Assembly (NCBI RefSeq): GCF_021869535.1
Contig: NW_026262648.1
Span: 1,922,001-1,986,000 of the forward strand
Direction of reading: 5' to 3'
Length of the DNA stretch: 64,000 bases
Source of the DNA: Mytilus californianus
Taxonomy: Eukaryota > Mollusca > Bivalvia > Mytilida > Mytilidae
Notes under the pieces: generated by a model
What the model was told of the DNA's origin: nothing
What the model saw: the letters and a program-made list of their open reading frames with translations, nothing else
Database searches by the model: none
Shown here: one piece after another, positions 22,450 through 35,000 of the stretch
Numbering within the stretch: the stretch's first letter is position 1
How the letters are laid out: every line of letters starts with the position of its first letter
Position numbers and translations under genes: made by a program

Positions 22450-23860
22450 TTTTGATATACAAATATATATGTTTTTGCGTAAAAACATTGTTATCGATAG
22501 CCAAAGACAAACAAATTGTTCGGTGTTATTATCAAAATACGGGTTACGTTTTCGGAGCTGCTACGATATTCCTTTTTTTCTTTTTTTTTTTTTTTTTAAA
22601 GTGTGACTACACAAGTTTTTTGAAAATGTTATTTTTTTAATACAATGTATATAGCCAGACTTGAAGTATTATAATGCAGTTAGACTTATTTACACTTAGA
22701 ATATATTTGAAAGTTCTAACTAGGTTTAAGGAAGTTACGAGCGACCTGATGAGACAAACCCTTTCAACTGGTTTTGCAGTTTGTTCTTTTGTTGTGCTAT
22801 GACAACATTGTACCAGATTAGAAGAGAAGATGGCCCACAATAAGCATTTTTAAACCGAGTCTTCTTGTTTGGGGGCAGCCCCTTTATTCCATATTCTAAC
22901 ACCTAATTAGTATCAAACCCGATTGGTCCGACGTCCAAATAATCCGACACCCCAGTAGTCTGACTACCAATATTTAGAAAAAAGTTAATATCTTTGTATA
23001 CTAGAAAGCCTGATGACGTGTTCATTTTGTATTATCAAAAACTGTGTTGGAACAGAAAGCCCTGTTCATCGGCTAATCAAGAACAAATTATATTTCAGTC
23101 TAGTCGTATTCAGTTAGGACTAGACATAATTTATTTAGACTAGTCTCAATTAACTAAGGCTAGACATAAATAGATTTTAGACTAGACATTATTCTAATTT
23201 TGACAAGACATGATTCTGGTTAAGGCTAGTCATAATTAATTAACTAAACATTTATAACTATTTATGACACGCATACCGCGCCATACTCTTCTGTCTAGAC
23301 CTTTTGCCAGATGAGCTTAACTGTAACAATGATGCAATTTTTAAAAGGAGCGTCAGTTTACTTTGCCTGTATTATGTGCACCGATTTTTGATAAAGAGTG
23401 AAGTTTATTCCTTGAACACTTGAGACAGTGGGAAATTGGTGTATCTTACTTCCAAATAGAACTCTATTAAGTTTGACCGTTCTTCATTTGTACTATTAAT
23501 CTTTTATGAGCATATGAGTTCACAAAAAAAAAAACGTTAGATGGTAAATTGTATAGAAACCATTGTCATTGAAAACTATGTATTTCAATCAATAATGTTA
23601 TCATTTTCTCGACATCTATTAAACAAACGGAGAGATCAGAGGTAACAGAATTTTGTATGAAATCGGTTATTTGCTATGCAATGAACAACTTCAGAACCTT
23701 GCGGAACAGGAACAGTATCTTCCTATTTCTCTAATAGGTGTGTACGAATGTATATCATAGGAACATTTCAGTATGACATTTCTCTGTTGATAGAGAAGGC
23801 GTTTAAGAGAAAGACTATTAGGAAAATCTAACAATATGATGCAAAGGTTAACTCTTTAGG
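22450..23860. other. Intergenic, simple-sequence-rich
   Basis: A homopyrimidine tract lies at 22570-22600. About 23060-23255 holds degenerate repeats of tagactagacataat and its variants. No coding exon was recognised. Confidence 0.45.
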
Positions 23861-24224
23861 AATTATGTCACTAAGGCAAATTTGTTTTTGTTATGTTTTA
23901 TGCTTTGTATCGATCTCATGAGTTAAGCTCTTTTCAACTGATTTTTATAAGTCTGTGTCAAAATTTTTTTTAAAAATCTGCCACAAAGATAACTGCTTAA
24001 GAAGAAGAATATCAACTCGAAAAAGAACAACACAATGCTTTAAATTCGGTATTTGTTGCTCTACCAGATCACGTGACAATAAAGACTGGTCGACACGTAG
24101 TCGAACAAACCATGCCTGTTTAATTCCGATCGGTGTATTGTCGGTCTATTTAAAGCAGCTGCAGGGTATCTTCATTTCGGAATTTAATTTTGGGTCCTCA
24201 GTGCCTTTCAAATTATTACTTGAT

Positions 24225-24330
24225 TTGGCCTTTTAACTTTTTTGATTCGAGTGTCACTGATGAGTCTTTTATAAACGAAACGCGAGTCTGGTGTACAAAA
24301 TTATAAGCCTGGTACCTCTGATGTTTTGTT
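24225..24330 (+). repeat. Second copy of the gtcactgatgagtc...acgaaacgc repeat tail
   Basis: gagtgtcactgatgagtc, then ataaacgaaacgcgagtctg and aagcctggtacctctgat correspond to 11718-11800. The copies are diverged and non-coding. Confidence 0.6.
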
Positions 24331-24346
24331 TTTCATATCATATTAA

Positions 24347-24651
24347 TATGAGGGTATGGATGGGGGTCCTTCATTTCTGTATTCTTTAATTTTTTCGCTC
24401 ATTATTTTTTTATCTTTAAAAATAATGGCTATTCTGTAATTACTTGATAACTGTATTCTGGACATTGTTTTTTTCTGTAATCAGTATAGTTTTACCCAAT
24501 TCTTTAATTTTTGCAGTTATTCTTTATATTTTAGCACCCCATCATTCTCTTTTCTTTATTTTTTTTTTTTTTTTTTGCCCATTTTCTCGATTCTTTTTCT
24601 TTTTGGCCCATTATTCTTTATTCTGTTAATCCCATCCACATCCTCTTACAT
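24347..24651. mobile_element. Small TIR element with T/C-rich interior, copy 1
   Basis: The left end tatgagggtatggatggggg and right end cccatccacatcctcttaca form imperfect inverted repeats. The interior is dominated by ttctttattttt-like pyrimidine runs (cccatttctcgattctttt-like text). A related copy is at 46217-46436. No coding capacity. Confidence 0.65.
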
Positions 24652-25734
24652 GATTTTGTCCTGAATATAAGTGTAATGTTTGCCGCTGGATGTTTGGCCG
24701 CCATTAAACTATCTCATATTTTACTTTATACTAGTAGTATGCATATAACGCTTTCGATAAAAACATATTATTTTATCAAACTAAATATATATCATAACAA
24801 AGACCGGGGTTTTGTTTGAAATTATAAATAAAATGACAATAATAAAATTAATAATGACTGTGCTAAACTTCAAGGTTAATTTCTGAATTTTGGAATACAA
24901 AGTTTTTTCAAAAACAGGAAAACACTTATTATATCATCTAAACGATAATGTCAGTCAATAGACATTTTTGAAAACAGAAAAATGAAAAATAAATCAAAAT
25001 AAACAATAATGCAGGATATATTGAAGTATTTCCTCATTTTTCTACAGAAATTGTACTGGAAAGAACCTAAATAACTAATACTCAGAAAACCTTTGGTTAA
25101 GAATAGATAGAAAATTTCCGTTTACGTAGGTCGGCGTGTGTTTGGCTTTACATTGTGGTATAGTATAGAATAAGAGACATGGTAATATGGCCGTATAGGT
25201 AGGCAAGTGTTCATGTTTCCCAAATCTTACGAACGTATTTTTTTTTATAAATATGATAATAAATTAGTACTGTAGAATTTGTACCCCTGAAGCAACCCTA
25301 AGTCTAACTTTTCATTTTATTCCTGTGTCGATGTAAGAGAAGTGGTGTGAGTTGCAAGAGTTATTTTATTTCAAAGTTTTTTTGTCTGTGTGCTGTTCAA
25401 TCGAACAGGAATGACATTCACTATGTACAGAAAAAGAGCTAATTGTTTTCTGACTATGCAAGAACGAATCTTACCGCTTATGTTAAGTGTGAATTCAAAT
25501 GGCCATAAGTTCATTCTGACCAAAAATGTCCGTTATCCGTTTTATCAGAGTTCCAACGTTAAAGTCATATGTTACTTCAAAGTTGACAAAAAAAAATAAT
25601 ATATATCTTATATAACTAAATGACCAATTTGTATTATCATACACATGTACATAGACTTTTTTAAAAAGATTTTTTGTTTATGTTATCCAAATCCACAGAC
25701 AATATAGATCTACTACTATCAAATTATTGTCAAT

Positions 25735-25811
25735 AGTTGTAAAAGTGGCGTTAAACTCCAACAATCAATCAGTCAATGTATTGTATTATATTGCATTGTA
25801 TTGTATTTTTT
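25735..25811. repeat. SINE tail fragment plus short TTGTA-like run at the 5' edge of RT-B
   Basis: ggcgttaaactccaacaatc followed by aatcagtcaatg resembles the 3' end of tRNA-headed molluscan SINEs such as the one at 28158. It is followed by tgtattgtattatattgcat and further TTGTA-like units that abut the RT-B copy. Confidence 0.5.
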
Positions 25812-27195
25812 TGTATTGCTATGAGTTACAATTTATGACAAAAATCAGCAAAGACCCATCGAAACAACATCTGATACACAAATTTAATAATACTTTTAGA
25901 TATTTGGATGATATTTTGGCTCTCAATAATGACGACTTCAGTGTGTATACTAAAGAAATTTATACTGTTGAACTTACTTTAAATAAAGCTAATACTAACA
26001 ATGACCACTGCCCTTTCCTCGATCTTGATATCTATATCATTAACGGAAAGCTTAATACTAAAATATATGATAAAAGAGATGATTTTTCATTTCCTATCGT
26101 TAATTATCCATTTTTAGATGGTGACGTTCCCTTGTCACCATCTTACGGTGTTTATATATCTCAACTTGTACGATTCGCTCGTGTATGTAACAATGTTTTA
26201 GATTTTAACGAGAGAAATTTATGTATTACTGAAAAATTATTACACCAGGGTTTTCGATATCACAAACTAGTCAAAACATTTACTAAATTTTATCATCGGT
26301 ATAAGGACATCATTCGTAAATATAGCTCAACATGCAGACTTCTTATACGTTCAGGTATTTCACATCCAATTTTTTATGGAAATATTCTTTATAAAGCACA
26401 AAAATGTCAGTATTCACCTCTGAAGCTGACAAAACCTTTAAATAGACTTATTAAGAAGGGATATAGTTACGATACTGTTGTCAGGTCATTAAAGATTGCA
26501 TATTTTGGCGTTAATATTGATTCACTTATAGGGTCTTTGCATCGGCACTAAACACATTTGTTTAAAAACCAGTTGTTGGCATGACACGGGTTATGTTCTT
26601 CTCATATATGTTATGATGGTATGATACTAAACCCCTAACGGGAAGGATTGTGCCTGATATTCATATGATGAAGACATAATCTTTCAATCAGTTTAATTGA
26701 AGTCTGGAGCTGGCATGTCAGTTAACTGCTAGTAGTCTGTTGTTATTTATGTATTATTGTCATTTTGTTTATTTTCTTTGGTTACATCTTCTGACATCAG
26801 ACTCGGAATTCTCTTGAACTGAATTTTAATGTGCGTATTGTTATGCGTTTACTTTTCTACATTGGCTAGAGGTATAGGGGGAGGGTTGAGATCTCATAAA
26901 CATGTTTAACCCCGCCGCATTTTTGCGCCTGTCCCAAGTCAGGAGCCTCTAGCCTTTGTCAGTCTTGTTTTATTTTTAATTTTAGTTTCTTGTGTACAAT
27001 TTGGAGTTTAGTATGGCGTTCATTATCACTGAACTAGTATATATATTTGTTTAGGGGCCAGCTGAAGTACGCCTCCGGGTGCGGGAATTTCTCGCTGCAT
27101 TGAAGACCTGTTGGTAACCTATTGCTGTTGTCTGTTCTATGGTCGGGTTGTTGTCTCTTTGACACATTCCCCATTCCCATTCTCAATTTTATTGA
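25812..27195 (+). mobile_element. RT-B retroelement, best-preserved copy (open C-terminal RT frame plus tail)
   Basis: An uninterrupted frame runs to 26551. Its element-derived part starts about residue 28 of the open frame (FLYCYELQF) and continues through NTFRYLDDILALNN (the YLDD catalytic box), FLDLDIYIINGK, KIYDKRDDFSFPIVNYPF, YGVYISQLVRFARVCNN, LLHQGFRYHKLVKTF, SGISHPIFYGNILYKAQK and DTVVRSLKIAYFGVNIDSL. The first RT motifs are lost by 5' truncation. The tail from 26552 to 27195 is shared by four copies in this window. The YxDD box with a downstream FLDLD box and no visible integrase suggests a non-LTR or Penelope-like element, but I did not establish the class. It is probably unable to move alone. 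Confidence 0.88.
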
Positions 27196-27555
27196 ATTGT
27201 ATTGTATTGTATTGTATTGTATTGTATTGTATTGTATTTCATTGTATTGTATTGTATTGTATTTATTGTATTGTATTGTATTGTATTGTATTGTGTTGTA
27301 TTGTATTGTATTGTATTGTATTGTATTGTATTGTATTGTATTGTATTGTATTGTATTGTATTGTATTGTATTGTATTGTATTGTATTGTATTGTATTGTA
27401 TTGTATTGTATTGTATTGTACCGTACCGTATCGTATGTTATGTGCAGTATGGGATGGCATGTTATAGCATACTTATGTATTGTAGTACGTTGTATTGTAT
27501 TGTATTGTATTGTATTGTTTTGTATTGTATTGTATTGTATTGTATTGTAATTTGC
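27196..27555. repeat. Long TTGTA pentanucleotide microsatellite at the RT-B 3' end
   Basis: Nearly pure attgt/ttgta repeats run from the last base of RT-B to about 27420. A variant patch follows (accgtaccgtatcgtatgtt and flanking text), then a second run at about 27490-27551. Open frames through it in all phases are artefacts of a 5-bp repeat without stop codons. Confidence 0.95.
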
Positions 27556-28157
27556 AATTCATTACAATATAAAGCAATACAATGCAAAACAATACACTAG
27601 AGGGACAATATATACTACCAGAAGAGGGACCTTGTGTATTTCTAAATATATGGGTAAGATTTTGATGTCTTGACTTTGTCACGTCACTAGAGTAGGCAAA
27701 GACAATAAAAAAACATCCATTGTAACCAAATCAAAGAATACGTCACCACAATAATGCTTGGTAAAGTTCTTTCGTGTCCATTACCACAGTTCTTTGCAAC
27801 GCTAAATCTTGCTTGGTTTGGCGAAAAGATGTGTTTATTCAAACAAAAATGTCTTTTCCGTTATTTAGGAATTTAAGAAATTTTTAAAAGTGTAGATTTT
27901 CATGTCGGGGGATCCATGCATGGCACGAGACGCTTATCCTATTGACGTATCGGGTCTCGTTCATTTTGGAGTTCATGCGATTTCTCCAGATTTTGTTTGT
28001 TACCTTAAATTGTCTTCTTAATCAATTCATTAGACTTGTACATTGGAAACCTAATGTTGCCTTTATTTACACCCACCTCAATACACAAAATATTGACACA
28101 TCAAATATCGTACGCTCGAAAATTCGAAAAACGAGCATATGTTCAAGAATCATGCAA
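27556..28157. other. Intergenic stretch with an unclassified repeat fragment
   Basis: 27900-28070 resembles 2290-2460 (gatccatgcatggcacgaga, tctcgttcattttggagttc). No exon is recognised. Confidence 0.4.
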
Positions 28158-28350
28158 AAATTGATTGATTGATTGATTGTTGATGTTTAATGTTACTTTC
28201 AGCACTATTGGCTTCTTTTGGAGGTCAGTTTTTATTGGTGGAGGAAGCCAGAGTGCCCGGAGAAAACAATCCTAGTCAATTAAGTTTGGAATCGAACGCA
28301 CGTTGAACTACATAGACCACTCGGCCACCGAGGCCTCTCGTGCCGAGTTG
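28158..28350 (-). repeat. tRNA-headed SINE with (TTGA/ATCA)n tail
   Basis: On the minus strand the head reads gcctcggtggccgagtggtc (A box) and gtgcgttcgattcc (B box). It is followed by a conserved body, ctccgggcactctggcttcc, and a tail of aatcaatcaatcaatc near 28160. The order head, body, short tandem tail is diagnostic of a SINE. The body is one I recall as common in molluscs. Confidence 0.85.
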
Positions 28351-29054
28351 ATCGTCAAAAGGATTATTTTAACAAGATTTTGTCACATTAAAATTTTAAG
28401 TTTGTAAGTTTAATGTAACTTTTTAGAAGGCACACATTTTCTTTTTTCCACTAGTATGTATCTGCTAAACATTACGTGATTAAAACGGTATAACTGAGTG
28501 GAGAATATCACATAAATCCACATGTTTGTTAATTTTTTATGAACAAATTGAAACTTGAATTCCAAGGTAGTATTTAATTTTCTGAAATGCAATATACATT
28601 TAACTTTTATATGTGGATTTTCAGTAATATTGTATACTTGTTTTGTACTTGTCACAAACATACTATTTAAAGTTTAATATGGCAATAAACATTGAAATTA
28701 ATTGAATTGGTGTATTCTCTTGTTCCTGTTAAATCTTTAAAAAAATCATTTCCACATTTTTTTTTTCTTCTGTATACTGAATGAATATCGTGGCTAAACA
28801 AAGCTACGTTTACCAAAAGTTTATGGTGAAGTTTAACTCAGTCATGACCGAACCAAATCATAACAAAAACAATGCAACACTTGAAGTGACGCTCCATCAC
28901 GTGATAGCCATAGATAGTAAAACATCTATTTAAATTCATTCATCATACATCTATTAAAGGTAACAATAATTTACCTACCAAAAACTTCCTCCTTTCGATT
29001 ACTTTTTCTTCCTGTTTTTAAAAATATATGTTCAATAATTGAAAGGAATGTAAA

Positions 29055-32000
29055 ATGGCAACATCGAAGCCTACGTCTACGAGAGATTACATTTGTAAGA
29101 TTAATGATGCAGTACAGCATATGAATAATCTTCTTGGACATGGTATAGTTGATCTTAATGATCTTTTAAAGAAGAAAAATTCTACAGATGAAATCCAGGC
29201 AATTTTGAACATAGACGACATAGGATTTCGCGGTGAAAAAAACAAACTTAAAAATCAGCTGGATGAATTTGCTAATATATATGAACAATTAAGATCAACC
29301 ATAATCAGGAATAAGAAAGGGCGTAAGTGTTTAAAAATTATCAGTAATTCAAACTTGATTAATAAATATTCGTTTACTTTTTTTAAAAATCAATCAGGAA
29401 GTTAACTTTCAATACTTAATGATATGTCATCTTTGACTAAATTTAAATCGGCCATTACATTCAGAGTAAGTTAGAATGTACACTTACACTACAGAAGTTC
29501 CGTATGAACCTGTATCTCGGTATGCCGATTTGTCACTGTTGCTGTATTCTCCCAATGTCATCTCAGTTAAGGAATCCAAAGAAATCACCAAAAAAACATT
29601 TTTTAATATAATGTTTAAAACAGGAAGAAAACAGGGAAGTCTGTTAACAGATAAAAAGATCAAAACATTTTCTGAATGAATTATTTATCATAAAGGAAAG
29701 TTATATTAATATAGTGGAAATTGTTCAAACATATCCATCATCAACATTTCCCGTACCAATTGCTTTAACAGCCGAAACAGGCAATTCGTTTCATTTAATA
29801 TTAAAACAAATAAGGAGATGTGGTATAGTTTCCAATTATACAACTATCGTAAACGACTAACAAGGATGTGACCCATTACAGGTCACCCTACGTCCTTCAA
29901 AAATAGTTTGCCTTGAACCAAAACCTAATACACACGTGGATGTTTCACTTTCTCATGCTAATGTACATACAAACATTTATGACTTACGGGACAACTTTTC
30001 CTCATAATTCAGTTTTTTTTATGTGCATAACTTTGCAATGAAGTCTCGGATTTCAATAAACGTAGAATGTTCACTGCAAGAATTTAATAAAATGTGGCAG
30101 TTTGCATCAACATTTCTACGGGTCATTTTTTATAAAGTAACAATTAAGTGTTTATGAATTTTACTTCAAATCTTTCTCTTTAGCTTCATATGATTACTGT
30201 GAAAGTTTGATATTGAACTATTGTCTGTTGCTGTTTAATCACTGTGCCTTTTTCTAAACCTCAAATCGCTTATTTGTAGTTTGAAAGATTCGTATGGGTT
30301 TCTTCTGTTTCTTTTGTGTTGTTTTGTTTTCCCTAATTTCTTGTCTACATTGATCTTTTTGATAGTGTTGTCAAACCTATTCTGTTATCTATTATATGGT
30401 TCGAAATTATGGAAAAGGTGCATCTAACATGTTGTAAGTTGCTCATTAATCTGACACCTCCCACTCCAAACTATATCATATATGGTGAGCCCGGACATAT
30501 ATCCACTTTATATTGATGCAAAACTTAGGATGATGGTCTCAATTAATTATGGGAAATCAGTCAAAATATTCCTCTATCATATATAGATTATTGTAGCACT
30601 TGTATCGTACTAAAAAATCTATTCCAAATGGTTAAGATTTATCAAACAGATTTTTATGAGGGCGGATTTTCTTGTTTTTCAAACACACAGTACGCAGATC
30701 TTCAATAATTTCTGCTTAATTTATTCCTTAATTATAGACTCGGGACGATTTAGAGCTTGAACTATCGTATAGACATTTGTCTAGTGTTGAAAATTGTATC
30801 TTTCCCTCTATATCTCGTTTGTTTTTTTTTGTTTTTTTTTTTGGTTTGCTTTCTCATTGAATTTTACCCCACACCTCCTTTTATTCATGTACAAGTACAA
30901 AATCAGAACACTTTTGTTTTATTAATAAATCCTCGTCGCATGGCTGTATACTGAGACTACTATAACACATGTGTTATAGTAGTCTCAGCTGTATACAAGA
31001 TCAAACTTGCCCCCAAAATGCCTCATGTGAAATGTGTACAACTAGTCAAATAAAGATATCAAAATAATATTTTTTATCTTAAAGTTGTATATGTAACCAT
31101 TTAATTCATTAAGTCATAAGTTTGATCGCCTCCTAACAATTTAAATAATTTGATATAGACGTTGGCATCAAATTATAACCAATTCCGGATTTGTATGACA
31201 TGTCCCTTCCGACTTTGGACCAGTTTCTTAGATAGGTCGGAAACACAAGACGCTATTTTTTGTCAACAACGTGCCATCGATCTAATGAACTCAAATAAAA
31301 AAAAATATTTAAAATCGAAATATATTTTAGATACAATTATTTTATGCACAAGTATACTAGTGACTCTCAAAATATTAGGCATGTCTTTGTTCAAACATAT
31401 AAAAGGGAAATTCGGAGAAATATGTTAGTAGGTCGAAAATACAATACACGATCGCGAGGATATGAAAAAGGAAATGAAGGTCAGTCAATTTTATACTTAA
31501 AAGTTAAAAACCTTGCTTATTTGATTATCTCTGACTTTATTAAATAAGCTACCGTAACAGTAATAAGTGCAAAAACTAGCATATCAGTTCAAACCAGAAA
31601 TCAAGTTAATTCATTGAGATGTTTTCTTATAAAATTGAATTTATTCAAATGGCAAATTCTTATCTTTCACAACCATTAAGTAAAAGGCACAAGATTTGTT
31701 TTACCAACTAGATCCATCATTTGTGATATAAATTTCCAATTATCAATTAGATAAAAAATATCCAATACTTTGTTTTAAAATATGTATACCACTGGTCCAG
31801 CTGATACAGCATCTTGAAGAGTAGAAGCCCCATTTTTTCCCCAAAAAGTTTACTTTCTTAATCTATAAAATACCCTCAGAAATTTGGCAAGGGCTACTAG
31901 CTGTGCTTGCTAACCTAATAATTGAATTTTACAATAATAATGATTTTAAAATTCAAAATTATGTCACTTACAATTTTAAGTATTATTTTTTACAGACTTT

Positions 32001-35000
32001 CTTTCAAAATTTTTGTTAAACAGATCCCTTTTCTGTAGGATATTTTCTAGGCAGTACTGAACTGTTCAACTAAGAAACATAGGATTGACCTAAAAGGTTT
32101 TTTTTATAGAAGAAACTATTGTGACTCATGGTCCCACTTTTTAGAATATAACATTTTTAAAAATGATCAGTATTATTTATTATTCAAGTTTATTTCAGAA
32201 AGATTATTTAAATTATATAAAGTATGTTTTATTGCATTAAACATTGTTAGAAGTATTTACAAAAATTTCTACTAGAAGTGATCCCATATCCCATTACAAA
32301 AATTACATAGTAAATTTCATCAGCGAGAGCTACTTTATATCAATTCAGCTAGGTTTCTGGGTGACATTTCTAAATTTTTACCAATTTTTTGTCTTCTAAT
32401 TTTTACCACTAATCCTTCTCTGAAAAGTAGGGAAGTATCTCTTCTTAATATTATAATAACATACTCGTAAATCAAATTTCATTAATTTTCATCTTGATTT
32501 TTGTAAAGTAAACTCCTTTTTATGTTTTTTGCTGGGTTTTTATTTTCGACTGGTGATGTCAAGGGGAGATAACCACTTGCACAAATCGTAAAAAAAACCA
32601 CCGCTTCGTGTTGAAAATAACTTGACGTTTGCGTATCCAAAACTCTATTGCCTAGATATATCTAGTGTTTGTCTTAATGAGATGCTTTATCAAATTTAAA
32701 TTCAGCCCATCATTTTTAGTTTCCTCGAAAATATTTAGATTTTTCGATCAAGAGACTTGACAATTTTCACGCAAACTTTAAGTTTGAAGGTAAAATTAAG
32801 AAAGAAGGACTTTTAGTTGACATGTAAGTTTTGACGAGTGAAAACTATGTATATTCAAGATTATTTAGATCAATAAGTTTTTATCATGACAGTGGCATTT
32901 TATTGAGTAAAAGTGAGGTTTGTCTCCGTCGTTGTTTTACAGAATTTTCACGGTCACGTGACTCTATTGTTGCTGATAGACTTGGGGTCAAACCGTGACC
33001 TGCTTTCCAACTGATGACGTCCGAAAAAATATGATCTGGCCATACATATATTAAACGGAGTGATGGCAACCAATTCAAAGTGAAAAACCAACTTTACAAT
33101 TTTAGAAAATATAGAAAAAAGATAATTCTAAAAACACTCAGGATATCTAAACAATCAAAATTATCATAAAAAAAATTATTAAGTACAGACGGAACGGATA
33201 TGATCTCTTCAGCGGAGATTGATAAGGAATATTTTCAAAAACATTGACGGAAATGAGCACGAGGAAATATAGATGGGAAGACACAGCACAATGATGAGAA
33301 AAATAATTGACGATCGCCAAGAAAACATAATTCACCAAATACAAAAAAACACATGGGCGTTAGGAGCTAAAATATGTGAAATTTTCAAATCAAAACATTT
33401 GTTGAGTCTTTGATTTTTTCTTGAAATTAGAAATACATATTAATATTCCGAGTAAAAACAATGATATGAATTCCATTTTACAACCCAAGAAATTTACAAA
33501 AAGAAGCATTCAATTCTTAAATGAGAGGCCAAAATCTGTTTAAATCTCACTGATTCTCAAAGAAACAGTTGTATTTATAGAACGACCGACGTTTATTTGG
33601 TATATATTCAGATGTATTCCCTTTTTCACTTTTATGTTGTTTTTTTTTCTTCTTTTTTTATTAAATAGTAAAATCTGGAAAGGCAAGCTCATATTGTTTA
33701 CTACATATTGTAAGATAATCTCTGACAAGCAGTAAATATGCATACCTTTCTTTTATTTCAGTTTGCATGTACTGCATGATTAAGTCATATTATATATATT
33801 ACATTGTTCAACTTCCTTGATTCTGTTACAGGAACAAACACATATCATTGGTCAAAAAATGTAGCAAAACTTGTAGCAAATCGGGAATTCTATTTTTTTT
33901 AAATACATCTCCGCGATCTCGAAATTTTCTTTTTCATCTATTGTTATCAGTTTACATAATTGTTAGAGTGTTATTTTATCGTCCACTGTAATTAATTTTG
34001 TCATATTAAAGTTTTGGTTATCGTCTGTTAAAGTCATTAAGTCAAATGGCTATCCTGCTATTATAGATTAACATAGCATGTTCTCTATGTCACGTAGTAA
34101 ATACTTTTATTTTGTTTTTGTAAACAAAGAGTTGGGGAATATTTGGAGAATATTTAGGTCAGTTGGAGAATATTTGGAGATTATTTAGGTCAGTTGGAGA
34201 ATATTTAGAGATGATGGGTATATAACGGTCCCCTGTTTTAGTGTTGAGAAGATTGAAGGCGAGGAAAGAACTATACAATATGAAACGTTCAAAAGGATTC
34301 TGTTATCTTGGCAGATTCTGGGCAGATTTTAGCAGATCTTGGGAGGACTTACATAGATTCATAGAAAGTTGTGTTACATTACTATTCAACTGTATTTAGT
34401 TTTGATATTTTGTCCGCACAGTATTGGACACTGTTGCGTGGTTTTTGTCCGCTCAGTATTGGACACTGTTGCGTGGTTTTGTCCGCATAGTATTGGACAC
34501 TATGCGTGGTTTTTTGTGTGTGCACAGTATTGGACACTGTTGCTTATTTTGATGCGGAATGTAATGAAATCCGTTTGTGATGTGTGAAAGTGATGTACAA
34601 ATGAATCTTTGAATCATACATTGTGTGAACTGTGTATAATGTGAATATTAGCCTGGAATATAATTTTAATAAATCGTAGATTAGTCAATTTATTTGTATA
34701 TTTTCTTTAACAACAAGACTACACATCATTGGATTATTTGTCGTTAATTGATTGTTCTTTCAATGTATCCGGACTGACCTGAAAGTTTTACTATACTCGA
34801 CCGCAATGGCATAATGAAAAGAAATATTTACCATAGTTTCCAGTACTTATAGTTATTAGTTTTTAAATAGAATAATATAAAGATCATTATATATGAAATC
34901 TGCTTAAGTTTATAGTGCAAAAAATGTACTTTTCAGGCAACGGGGAAGAACAAGAAGACAGTGGATACATCAGTAAAGATTCAAATCTTCTTGAAAGCGG

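Noticed and set aside
25390..25599. Plus-strand 69-codon frame as a small gene
   Set aside because: It ends in an A-run, has no recognisable family and no supporting exon structure.
27111..27682. Long open frames of repeated LYCIV / NTIQY residues on both strands
   Set aside because: They are translations of the TTGTA pentanucleotide array, which has no stops in several phases.
32884..33078. Minus-strand 64-codon frame (GHGLTPSLSATIESRDREN) as an exon
   Set aside because: No homology that I recognise and no convincing splice sites or neighbouring exons in phase.
34369..34587. 72-codon frame with repeated CPHSIGH motif as a histidine/cysteine-rich protein
   Set aside because: It is the translation of a 34-36 bp minisatellite with indels that change frame.
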